Assembly: GCA_937995835.1 (NCBI GenBank) | Contig: CALKIV010000080.1 | Coordinates: 1 to 64,000 of the forward strand | From: an uncultured Dysgonomonas sp. | GTDB taxonomy: Bacteria; Bacteroidota; Bacteroidia; Bacteroidales; Dysgonomonadaceae | DNA length: 64,000 bases | Direction of reading: 5' to 3' | Shown here: one piece after another, positions 50,535-59,184 of the stretch | Layout: each line of letters opens with the position of its first letter | Position numbering within the stretch: position 1 is the stretch's first letter | Translations under genes and position numbers: made by a program | The notes under the pieces: model-generated | The model's database searches: none | What the model was told of the DNA's origin: nothing | Seen by the model: the letters and a program-made list of their open reading frames with translations, nothing else

Positions 50535-53009
50535 TTATTTCGATATTTTTATATTATAAGTCTTCCCTTTTTCTGTTGCCAGATCATAAAGGTTAGTCGA
50601 CTTGTCTAAGTTCAACTTTGTGAAGTTCAACGTAGCTTGATCTGAAATTAATGGAGTTTTGATTTCTGGAGTTTCGAACAATGAGTTTGTATTTGCTCCC
50701 TTTGCTTTTTTCACGCCCTGACCTTTGATCGTTCCTGCCAAGCGCACACGGAAATTTCCTCCATATTTAGAGTGTACTTTCAGCTCTGTAACTTTTCCAT
50801 TCTTCCAAGTCATATCAATTTCGAAGCCTCCTCGTGTCACCAAGCCCTTCACTTCTCCATCCTTCCACACCTCAGGCAGGGCAGGCAGGAGATAAACAAA
50901 ACCATCGTGACTTTGCATCAGCATTTCAGCAATACCTGCTGTGCAACCAAAGTTTCCATCAATCTGGAAAGGTGGATGTGCATCGAACATATTGCTATAT
51001 GTTCCTCCTTTTTTTAGCTCGTTGGTTACTAAGTCTAGTTGGTTAGTCAGAAGCTTATAAGCATGATCTCCGTCCAAAAGCCTTGCCCATAGACACACTT
51101 TCCAGCCCATAGACCAACCAGTGGAAGGGTCTCCTCTGTAGATCAATGATTTTTTTGAAGCTTCGAAAAGCTCAGGAGTTCTGATAGGAGATATTTGATT
51201 GCTTGGAAACAAGCCATATAGATGCGAAACATGTCTGTGTTTATCTTCCGGTGAATCCCAGTCATGCATCCATTCTTGCAACTGATTATGTTTTCCGATT
51301 TGCATTGGAGGCAGTTTTGCTCTCTTCATTTTCAAGGTATCAGCAAACTGAGCATCTATACCTAGAAGCTCTGAAGCCTTGATAACATTAGAAAAAAGAT
51401 CGAAAACCAATTGATTATCCATCGTTGTCCCTGCTGCTGTGGTTGCTTTATTATTGCTCCCTGCATGTGTATTTTCGGGAGAGTTGGAAGGGGTTACCAC
51501 GAGCCATCCATGCTCAGGTTCTTCAATTAAGAAATCGTTGAAGAACATGGCAGCACCTCTCATCACGGGGTAAACCGATTTCAAGTAATCTAGATCGCCA
51601 GTATACTCATATCGATACCATAGATGTTGGCTCACCCATGCACCTCCTGTAGGCCACATGCCTGATGGAGCTCTGTCGACAGGAGCTGTAATTCTCCAAA
51701 TATCCGTATTGTGATGCAACACCCATCCTCTGGCATTATACATCAGCTTTGCTGTATGCTCTCCCGTTTGTGCCACCTCTCGAACCATCTGTAGCATAGG
51801 CTCATGCATCTCCGACAAGTTTGTCATTTCAGCAGGCCAATAGTTCATTTCCACATTGATGTTAGTGGTATATTTACTATCCCAAGACGGCAAATAACGA
51901 TCGTTCCAAATTCCTTGTAGATTAGCAGGTTGAGTATTAGGCTGAGAACTTGATATCAACAGATAACGCCCGAATTGGAAATAGAGAGCTGCCAATTGAG
52001 GATCAAATGTTTTTGCAAAATCTCTGATACGTACATCTGTTGGCTTGTTTGCCTCTTCTGTCCATCCTAAATTTAGGCTCATACGATCCATATATTGGCG
52101 GAAGAATGTTGTGTGCTCTACCTTCGCTTTAGAATAATCATTGGCAAAAGCTTTAGTCATATATGCTTTACACTTAGCTGTTTTATCTCCCGTAATATCA
52201 TTATAGTTCACAAAGTTGGTTGCTATCGTTACATAGAAAACAGCCTCGTCTGCTCCATTGATAGAAATCACATTATCAGATACATTGTAACTACCACCTT
52301 TCACTTTAGGCTTGATTCTAGTTTCCAGTTGCACCTTTCCACTTTGTTTTTCGTGTGCAGGTGTCAATCCTGTTAGCACCAACTGATTGTCTTCTACGCT
52401 TCGTTCTACTTTTTCTTGTGGAGTAGTCAGAAAAGCATTACAAGTGATGCTTCCGGCTTTGTCTGCAGTTAATCTCACAATAATAGCCTGATCGGTAAAT
52501 GAGGTAAACATCTCACGTTTGTAGGTTACATCTCCCACTTTGTAAGTCACTGTAGCAATGGCATTACTTATATTCAGATCGCGATAAAAATCGGTATATT
52601 TATCATGCCCAGGAAATGAGATAAACAAATCTCCCATTGTTTGGAATGGCATCCCATGATTTTTTGGAGACATGATTTTAGCTGTTGCCAAGTCCTGTGC
52701 TTCTAGATATTTACCTTCGAAAACTAGACTACGCACTTTATCAAGTACACCATCTTCCAATTTATGAGCATTACTATTTGGCGATCCTGCCCAAATTGTT
52801 TCCTCATTGAGCTGAATTTGTTCTACTGCCGGATTTCCAAAAACCATAGCACCTAATCGCCCATTCCCTAGAGGTAGAGCTTGATTCCAATCTAATGCTG
52901 GCTTATCATACCAGAGTTTCAGATCTTGCGTGTTCGCTTTTTCCACAGCAAAACACGAAGCTATGGAAGCAACACACAACAGAAGAAGTAATCCTATATT
53001 TTTCTGCAT
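50535..53009 (-). CDS. GH95 alpha-L-fucosidase/alpha-L-galactosidase
   Basis: This 824-residue secreted enzyme (signal peptide to about residue 22) of family GH95 has the N-terminal beta-sandwich (LWYDKPALDWNQALPLGNGRLGAMVFG), the (alpha/alpha)6 barrel with NYWPAEMTNLSEMHEP and TPSNSPENT, and the C-terminal HPPFQIDGNFGCTAG block. These are the conserved active-site loops of the family. GH95 inverts alpha-1,2-fucosyl linkages, and members of the RG-II apparatus release alpha-L-galactose or L-fucose. Here the L-galactose of side chain A is a plausible target. It sits 12 bp after the esterase gene and 27 bp before GH140 in the same operon. The family assignment is firm. Choosing between L-fucose and L-galactose needs experiment. 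Confidence 0.94.
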   Translation of the reverse strand: MQKNIGLLLLLCVASIASCFAVEKANTQDLKLWYDKPALDWNQALPLGNGRLGAMVFGNPAVEQIQLNEETIWAGSPNSNAHKLEDGVLDKVRSLVFEGKYLEAQDLATAKIMSPKNHGMPFQTMGDLFISFPGHDKYTDFYRDLNISNAIATVTYKVGDVTYKREMFTSFTDQAIIVRLTADKAGSITCNAFLTTPQEKVERSVEDNQLVLTGLTPAHEKQSGKVQLETRIKPKVKGGSYNVSDNVISINGADEAVFYVTIATNFVNYNDITGDKTAKCKAYMTKAFANDYSKAKVEHTTFFRQYMDRMSLNLGWTEEANKPTDVRIRDFAKTFDPQLAALYFQFGRYLLISSSQPNTQPANLQGIWNDRYLPSWDSKYTTNINVEMNYWPAEMTNLSEMHEPMLQMVREVAQTGEHTAKLMYNARGWVLHHNTDIWRITAPVDRAPSGMWPTGGAWVSQHLWYRYEYTGDLDYLKSVYPVMRGAAMFFNDFLIEEPEHGWLVVTPSNSPENTHAGSNNKATTAAGTTMDNQLVFDLFSNVIKASELLGIDAQFADTLKMKRAKLPPMQIGKHNQLQEWMHDWDSPEDKHRHVSHLYGLFPSNQISPIRTPELFEASKKSLIYRGDPSTGWSMGWKVCLWARLLDGDHAYKLLTNQLDLVTNELKKGGTYSNMFDAHPPFQIDGNFGCTAGIAEMLMQSHDGFVYLLPALPEVWKDGEVKGLVTRGGFEIDMTWKNGKVTELKVHSKYGGNFRVRLAGTIKGQGVKKAKGANTNSLFETPEIKTPLISDQATLNFTKLNLDKSTNLYDLATEKGKTYNIKISK

Positions 53010-53021
53010 CTTCCTTTTATT

Positions 53022-54407
53022 TTATTCAATTATTCCAACTTTTTTCAAAACTTCTATCAAAGCTTCCTTGCCCTTAATGGCATTCGCTGGCAACTTTTCT
53101 CCTTTTTCACCAAAAGCGTACATTTGAGATTCTTTTTCGATCGTCACTTTCGCTTCGTCTATCATCTTTTCATTCATCCCAAAATGCTTAACTATAAACT
53201 TATACATTGCATCTCGCTTAGAAGGTCCATAATCGTGCCCTTCATTTATGAAATGCGCATTTTCCACATTTTCAGTAGCACCATAAAATCCATAAGTGCG
53301 CTTCAAGAATGGATATTCCAATTCTGGCACTGTATGTGACCAGTCTTTTCCATCTGTAATCACCAATTGAGGTTTAGGTGCAAACATGGCAGCAATCTCT
53401 GCATTGTTTGTTCTATTGCCACAAAGATGTGCAGGCATACCACTTTCGCAAGGACAGCCACCTACAAAGTGCGACGACAGCATCACTGTAGGAATGCTAA
53501 GAGCTACACGGTCATCCATTGCAGCCAACATCATCGTCAGGCTACCTCCACCCGATCCTCCTGTAACACATACTTTTTCAGGATCAGCTTCTTTAAGCGT
53601 AAGCAGATAATCTAATATTCTGATCACATTCAAGGTCTGAATCGTATTAGCTGCACTCAATCGGTGCAGTGGCCCATCAAATTGCAAAAGCCCTTCACCC
53701 CATGCAAATAAGTCCCAGCTGACAGCAATAGCACCCATGCGTGCTTGGGTAGCACATCTTATTTGCTGATCTTCACGATAGCGGCCATTACCAAAATGCC
53801 CATTGGGATTCAAGATTACAGGAAATTTGCCTTTCAGTTTCGCTGGCTTATAGATTGATCCTGCAACATAAACTCCTGGAAGAGTTTCTATTGCAAAGTT
53901 TTCGACAGTATAGCCATCATATTTTCTCTTTGCTGTAAGCATTACCTTTGAATCTGGCTTCGCAGGCATTGGTGACAAGCCTAATGCTTCAGGCAGGCAA
54001 GCCTTTATTTCCGTCTTGCGTGTTTCCCAATCAGCCTTGTTATCATATAAAGTTTCTAAATAATTTAAAAACTTACGCCCTCCTTCTGGGTTAGTACGAG
54101 CATACTCAAAGCTTTTGATTTTGTACTTATCTCTATCCATCACAAAAGTGTAATCGAAAGGGGCTAGCACAGCATAAAGCGACTCTTCTACACTCCAAGG
54201 CTTGATACGCCAATCAGCATAGTTCAACACTCTGCCATCTATCATTTTGGCATCATACTTGATTGTTATGTTAAACTGTTTTTCGATGCCGTGTAACACA
54301 TCAATCAAGGGACGAGAATATGCACTGTCTGCTGTCTGGGTATTTTGAGCATACCCACAGACAACAGACAATAAACATATTATAATTATATAAGTCTTTT
54401 TCTTCAT
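53022..54407 (-). CDS. Alpha/beta-hydrolase esterase with N-terminal STN-like domain (CE19-like)
   Basis: This 461-residue secreted protein has a signal peptide to about residue 21. Residues about 30-105 (DVLHGIEKQFNITIKYDAKM, DYTFVMDRDKYKI) look like an STN (secretin/TonB N-terminal) domain. The rest is an alpha/beta-hydrolase of the acetylxylan-esterase or dienelactone-hydrolase type with nucleophile Ser285 (TGGSGGG), Asp352 (TDGKDW) and His391 (EGHDYG). In Bacteroides RG-II systems a similar single-domain enzyme founded CE19, a pectin methyl-esterase acting on the galacturonan backbone. If that holds here, it would release methanol extracellularly. An acetyl-esterase role is the alternative. 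The gene lies between GH28 and GH95 genes with 32- and 12-bp gaps. Confidence 0.85.
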   Translation of the reverse strand: MKKKTYIIIICLLSVVCGYAQNTQTADSAYSRPLIDVLHGIEKQFNITIKYDAKMIDGRVLNYADWRIKPWSVEESLYAVLAPFDYTFVMDRDKYKIKSFEYARTNPEGGRKFLNYLETLYDNKADWETRKTEIKACLPEALGLSPMPAKPDSKVMLTAKRKYDGYTVENFAIETLPGVYVAGSIYKPAKLKGKFPVILNPNGHFGNGRYREDQQIRCATQARMGAIAVSWDLFAWGEGLLQFDGPLHRLSAANTIQTLNVIRILDYLLTLKEADPEKVCVTGGSGGGSLTMMLAAMDDRVALSIPTVMLSSHFVGGCPCESGMPAHLCGNRTNNAEIAAMFAPKPQLVITDGKDWSHTVPELEYPFLKRTYGFYGATENVENAHFINEGHDYGPSKRDAMYKFIVKHFGMNEKMIDEAKVTIEKESQMYAFGEKGEKLPANAIKGKEALIEVLKKVGIIE

Positions 54408-54439
54408 ATAATATGAATTCAGATCTAAAGCCGTCAGCC

Positions 54440-56026
54440 TTATTGAACTACAATATTAGCTTTCTTATTTAGACTTGATTTTTTTTCGATCGGATTCTTC
54501 AAACGATCTAAGTAGTTATTTTTCAAAATAATGTTATCCGTTTTTGCACCATCTAATGTGATGTATGCACTACTTCCTGCTTCAGGAAAGCTACCTTGGA
54601 TAAACATATCTTTCACATCGGTCACCTCCATCACAGCTTTGTCTGCCAAAGGCTGGGGATTGTAAACATTGTTTAATCTTAGGTTTGATGCTCTTTCGAA
54701 TTTGAAGGCAGCACCTATCTTGGTATTTACTCTCACATTTTCGAAAGTGATATCTTTAGCATCATTCACCACAAAACCTGTTTGAGCATCCATATTAATA
54801 TCAGAGAATGTGATATTAGAAATAGGCGACTCTTCGATTCCTAGCACTGTGGTAGCCATGTTTACATTTGTACCTGTCAAGCCAGAGATATGAATATTTC
54901 TGAAAATAGGAGTACGATCAGTAACTGGTTCTGCAGGTACATCCGAATAGAATAGATTGAGTGTTACAGCTTCTTTTTGAATATTGTTCATCACAATATT
55001 GCTCACTCTGATGTCTTCTACAATACCACCTCTACCACGTGTAGATTTCAAACGGATACCTCTATCAGTTCCGTCAAACACACAGTTAGAGATCGTTACT
55101 CTGCGCACATCTCCAGACATTTCGCTCCCGATTACCACACCTCCGTGTCCGGCACGCATCACACAGTTGGTGATGGTGATATTTTCGCATGGGGTAGCAT
55201 ATTCACGTCCTTGCAAATCGCGACCAGATTTCAACGTCACACAGTCGTCACCAACAGTGATGTTACAATTGGCTATAATCACATTCTTACAAGATGAAGG
55301 GTTAATTCCGTCTGTGTTTGGCGCATCTGGATTATTGATCGTTACACCTAAGATGTTCACATTTTCACAAAACTCTGGATTGATTGTCCAAAATGGAGAG
55401 TTAATAATTGTAACACCTTGCACTGTAAAGTCTTTACACTTGTATGGTTGCATTAATGGTGGACGGAAGAACTCCTTCGCCAATGTTCTTTTCCAATCCG
55501 AATTATCTTCTATCTTAAAACCAGGATTGGCTTCTCTCCACATTTTTTGATAGCCTTGCAGCTCTTTCTTGAATGTTTCATCTTTGTGTGCTCCCTCAAG
55601 AGTAAAAGTTCCATACCACCATTTTTTTCCATTACCATCAATAGTTCCTTCTCCCTTGATCGTGATGTTTTTTTGCTCATAAGCATAAAACATTGGGACA
55701 AAGCTATTCATCACAACACCCTCGTAACGCATTTCTACGAAAGGAGTATACTCAGACATGTCATCTGAAAATTTGATTGTTGCTCCAGCCTCAATATCAA
55801 CTGTAATATTACTTTTCAGAACAATAGGTCCAGTTACGTATGTCCCTGCAGGGAAAAACAAGGTTCCTCCACCTCCAGCAGACAATTTTTCAATAGCCTC
55901 TTTGATTACTGCCGTGTTAGACGTTTTGCCGTCTGCCTTAGCACCAAAGGCTTGCATATTAATCAATTCTGCTTTTGCCATCAACGACAGCCCTAAAGCG
56001 ATGATTAGTAAAGATATTTTTCTCAT
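54440..56026 (-). CDS. GH28 polygalacturonase
   Basis: This 528-residue secreted enzyme has the right-handed beta-helix of GH28. The start at 56026 gives MRKISLL and a normal signal peptide (to about residue 19). A TTG three bases upstream is not needed. Catalytic motifs are complete: Asp239 in NTDGINP, Asp260-Asp261 in VGDDCV, His294 in AGHGG and the RLKS basic motif at about 322. The inserted segment at about 130-190 (KDETFKKELQGYQKM) adds a loop common in oligogalacturonidases of Bacteroidetes. It would cut the alpha-1,4-galacturonan backbone of RG-II after side chain removal, by inversion. It lies between a GH2 gene (30-bp spacer) and the CE19-like esterase gene. Confidence 0.94.
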   Translation of the reverse strand: MRKISLLIIALGLSLMAKAELINMQAFGAKADGKTSNTAVIKEAIEKLSAGGGGTLFFPAGTYVTGPIVLKSNITVDIEAGATIKFSDDMSEYTPFVEMRYEGVVMNSFVPMFYAYEQKNITIKGEGTIDGNGKKWWYGTFTLEGAHKDETFKKELQGYQKMWREANPGFKIEDNSDWKRTLAKEFFRPPLMQPYKCKDFTVQGVTIINSPFWTINPEFCENVNILGVTINNPDAPNTDGINPSSCKNVIIANCNITVGDDCVTLKSGRDLQGREYATPCENITITNCVMRAGHGGVVIGSEMSGDVRRVTISNCVFDGTDRGIRLKSTRGRGGIVEDIRVSNIVMNNIQKEAVTLNLFYSDVPAEPVTDRTPIFRNIHISGLTGTNVNMATTVLGIEESPISNITFSDINMDAQTGFVVNDAKDITFENVRVNTKIGAAFKFERASNLRLNNVYNPQPLADKAVMEVTDVKDMFIQGSFPEAGSSAYITLDGAKTDNIILKNNYLDRLKNPIEKKSSLNKKANIVVQ

Positions 56027-56059
56027 CAAAAAAAACAGTTCGTTATATTTTTTAATCTA

Positions 56060-58666
56060 TTATTTCGTTCCTTCTTTCACTTCACCAAACTCAGTTTGTT
56101 GCAACTCTACTTGGTTTAGTATATTTTTCTTTTCTTCTTCGGTCATTTGTCTTTGATAGCCTCCAAAAACAGCTTGATTTTGGTTTATTTGTGGCTTCTC
56201 AGAGAACACCATATTTACACTTGGAGCCACGCTTTCGAACTCGATTTCTGCCGGTGTAGCTGCATGCTCACCCTCAAAAAGCACTCTAGCATGAACTTTG
56301 ATTTTACCCGGAGTCAAAGTCGAACGAATTAGCACTGGAGCTGATCCAAACTCAACTGCACGAGGGTTAGCACCAATACTGGCATCTCCAATAATTTCAC
56401 CTTCGCCACTCACTGTAAATACAATATTTTCTTTTGCCAAACGCTTCACGTTTCCTGAATCATCTGTCACTTCACAGATCACTGGTACAAAGTCAGCCCC
56501 ATTAGCTACTAAGTCTAATGCTTCGTTATCGATAGATAGTCGCAGTTTAGTAGAGCGTCTTGATGGCATTTTCTTAGTTGTGGCAACTACTTTACCATCA
56601 ATCAATCCTTCGGCTACGAAAGATACGCGTTGCCAATTTTTCTCTACATAAGAATGCACTCGCATCTCATTAAACTCGTATACATCTTTGAATATAACCG
56701 GAGGATTTGGCATTCCAAATTCTTTTCTTGGCACTTTTTGCACTAACGTATCTTTCTCATAAACAATCAAGCGCACTTCGTCACAGTTTGTAAACACTGT
56801 TACATCTTTGCTCGAGAAAGGAGTTATCTCATGAGCAATAAACACCATTGGTCCTGTTTCGGCAAATGGGTGCTTAAGATTAGCATCTACTTGACTTTTG
56901 AACACTTCATAGCTATATTTTTCTTGACGGAAAGCATCCATAATTCCTCCCCAATATGGGTCTGGGTGATAACCTCTTTGATGGTCAAATGGATGCCACA
57001 ACGCACCTCCTATAAACTGCTTATCAGCAGGACACATCTCATCGTAAGATTTAGCATGATGCATTGCTTGGACTAACATTGGTCCCTCGCCCCAGCTTCT
57101 TGATGCTCTGTTATTATTGTTATGCGCATACCAGTCATCAACATTTTCGGCAAACTCGCGTGTAAAAATACATTGTTCAAAATTGCCAACATCTTTTGGC
57201 CAACCGTAAACCACTTCATAATTTTCGGCTACTCCCGCAGAATGATGATCTGCCACAGAGATAGCACCTGGTTGTTCTGCTCTAGTTATCTCCAACGCTT
57301 TCATAGAGAACTCTAGCGGGAAACGGGTTTCATTAAGAATAGGCTCCCACATCAACACTGAAGTGTGATTTCTATCACGACGAATCATATTAGTTATATC
57401 TTCGTAAACCAAATCAGCAAACTTTGGATCCTTGTTCCAATACTGCCATCCTGGAGTTGCCACAATAACAAACATCCCCAACTCGTCACACGCATCCATA
57501 AAAGATGGATCTTGAGGATAGTGTGCTACACGAATGATTCGGAAACCGGCATCCCTTAATTTTTTTGCATCTCTCCAATGTTGACTATTTGGCACAGCAT
57601 TACCCACATAAGCAAAGTCTTGGTGACGATTTCCTCCAATCAGCTTATCAGCCAATTTTCCATTTAGCCACATCCCATCTTTTCCTTTGAACTCTACTTT
57701 ACGGATACCAACTCTGGTAATACCTCCGTCTAAAGATTTCCCATTAGAACCTACTACTTGTGTCACCAACTTATATAAATGTGGCGCATCAGGCTCCCAC
57801 AACTGAGGATTATTTACTATTATTTTCTGTGTAACGGCTTTTTCTTCTCCAGCCTTCAAATTCATCTTCGAAGAAGCTTGTCTGATCACTTTTCCAGCAT
57901 TATCAACAAGCTGACTTTTCACCGTCACTGTTTGATTTTTTTCGAATTTATTCGAAACATCAGTGCTGATAATCACTTCTGCTTTTTTATCGTTTATTTC
58001 ACCATATTGCACATGTACACCACCTCCGGCAACCTTATCTACTTTGTTCGGATCCGTGATATGTACTTTAGAAGTTGCGATCATCCAAACATCTCTGTAG
58101 ATACCACCATGATAGGCAAAATCTAGCGTTGCTTGCTTTTTCCCCGGAGGATAGTTTTTATCATCCGAATTATCTACATGAACAGCAATCACACACTTGT
58201 CTCCCGGCTTCACGCCATATTGAGTCAGTTCAATACTAAAAGGCAAATAGCCACCAAGATGCTCTAAAACCTGTACACCATTTAGATAAACAACTGATCT
58301 ACCCATAGCTGCTTCAAAATAAACATTTATTAGTTTATTTTCGAGAGCTTGATCCACTACAAAATGCTTGCGATACCAAGCTGAGCCTTGATAGTTTCTA
58401 CTACCACTAGCCTCCGCCGGCATCAATTGCACAGTATGAGGAGTGGCAACCACATCCCATTTACTATCATCGAAGTTTACTTTTTCTGCACCTTTGGCAT
58501 CCCCTCTAAAGAAGCGCCAACCGACATTAAAATCGAAAACTTCACGTCCTGATTTTTCTAGTTGATAAAAACCAGCAACAGAATATTCCGGTTGATACCC
58601 CTTAGCCAACAGGCTACTACATAAAAATAAATTAACCAATAAGGTTAGAATAAAAACACGCGTCAT
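56060..58666 (-). CDS. GH2 glycosidase, first gene of the RG-II operon
   Basis: This 868-residue secreted GH2 enzyme has a signal peptide to about residue 21 (LLAK). It contains a jelly roll (about 50-210; GSAWYRKHFVV, RDVWMIATSKVHI), an Ig-like domain, a TIM barrel with predicted acid/base Glu446 (ILNETRF) and nucleophile Glu504 (TREFAEN), and C-terminal beta-sandwich domains (about 610-840) of the DUF4982/Ig type. The sequence is closer to the beta-galactosidase/beta-glucuronidase branch of GH2 that carries such C-terminal domains. The exact sugar is unknown. It is the 5'-most gene of the minus-strand block and is divergent from pectate lyase, with a 518-bp shared promoter region upstream. 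Confidence 0.9.
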   Translation of the reverse strand: MTRVFILTLLVNLFLCSSLLAKGYQPEYSVAGFYQLEKSGREVFDFNVGWRFFRGDAKGAEKVNFDDSKWDVVATPHTVQLMPAEASGSRNYQGSAWYRKHFVVDQALENKLINVYFEAAMGRSVVYLNGVQVLEHLGGYLPFSIELTQYGVKPGDKCVIAVHVDNSDDKNYPPGKKQATLDFAYHGGIYRDVWMIATSKVHITDPNKVDKVAGGGVHVQYGEINDKKAEVIISTDVSNKFEKNQTVTVKSQLVDNAGKVIRQASSKMNLKAGEEKAVTQKIIVNNPQLWEPDAPHLYKLVTQVVGSNGKSLDGGITRVGIRKVEFKGKDGMWLNGKLADKLIGGNRHQDFAYVGNAVPNSQHWRDAKKLRDAGFRIIRVAHYPQDPSFMDACDELGMFVIVATPGWQYWNKDPKFADLVYEDITNMIRRDRNHTSVLMWEPILNETRFPLEFSMKALEITRAEQPGAISVADHHSAGVAENYEVVYGWPKDVGNFEQCIFTREFAENVDDWYAHNNNNRASRSWGEGPMLVQAMHHAKSYDEMCPADKQFIGGALWHPFDHQRGYHPDPYWGGIMDAFRQEKYSYEVFKSQVDANLKHPFAETGPMVFIAHEITPFSSKDVTVFTNCDEVRLIVYEKDTLVQKVPRKEFGMPNPPVIFKDVYEFNEMRVHSYVEKNWQRVSFVAEGLIDGKVVATTKKMPSRRSTKLRLSIDNEALDLVANGADFVPVICEVTDDSGNVKRLAKENIVFTVSGEGEIIGDASIGANPRAVEFGSAPVLIRSTLTPGKIKVHARVLFEGEHAATPAEIEFESVAPSVNMVFSEKPQINQNQAVFGGYQRQMTEEEKKNILNQVELQQTEFGEVKEGTK

Positions 58667-59184
58667 TTTTTAACTATTATAATATAAGCTTATTAATCGA
58701 TTAACTCCACACTCAATAACCCAACGTCCAAAGAATCAAATTTTAACCACTCTATCGCATCCTTTGAGTACAAAGAAAAGCATTTTTTCATGGATGCTCC
58801 ACCCCTTAACAACATGTTATAAAACATTCATGTGTTTTTTATTATTTTTCCTTTTTTATCTACTTTTGCTCTATCGGGATAGAACAGCACAGAAACAATC
58901 AACTTTTAGTAGATTATTCAACCACTCTTTCACTGTTGTTTTTGACCTGATTTTTTAAGATTAATTACATTATTCTGTTGTTCAAAACGAATAAGATATA
59001 TAGTAGAAACATGATTAACAAGCCATTAAGCTATTTATTCAGATCTAAAATACAATCATCATTACTACATTAAAGTAAAACGATTAACTACATATCGACA
59101 GAAATCGAAAATAATAAAAAATATTCAAAATCAATAATAAATAAAGACTAACATTTCACAGGTATAAAACAAAGATAAGTAATT
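58667..59184. other. Divergent promoter region between the GH2 and pectate lyase genes
   Basis: This 518-bp spacer holds no convincing gene. It contains a perfect palindrome TTAATCGATTAA at 58693-58704, the core CGATTAACT again at 59081-59089, and a near repeat AACCACTCTATC (58745-58756) and AACCACTCTTTC (58920-58931). No exact TAnnTTTG -7 box was seen on either strand. Both arms must be transcribed from here, and repeated elements at either end could be sites for one shared regulator, but AT-rich chance similarity cannot be excluded. Confidence 0.4.

Noticed and set aside
54984..55550. 188-codon plus-strand frame opposite the GH28 gene
   Set aside because: It is antisense to a complete GH28 gene with all catalytic motifs. 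The frame is long only because of codon bias in the real gene.
58764..58958. Short plus-strand frame of 64 codons in the divergent promoter region
   Set aside because: It has no homology signs and overlaps repeated elements in a spacer that must hold promoters. Its hydrophobic run is explained by T-rich sequence.
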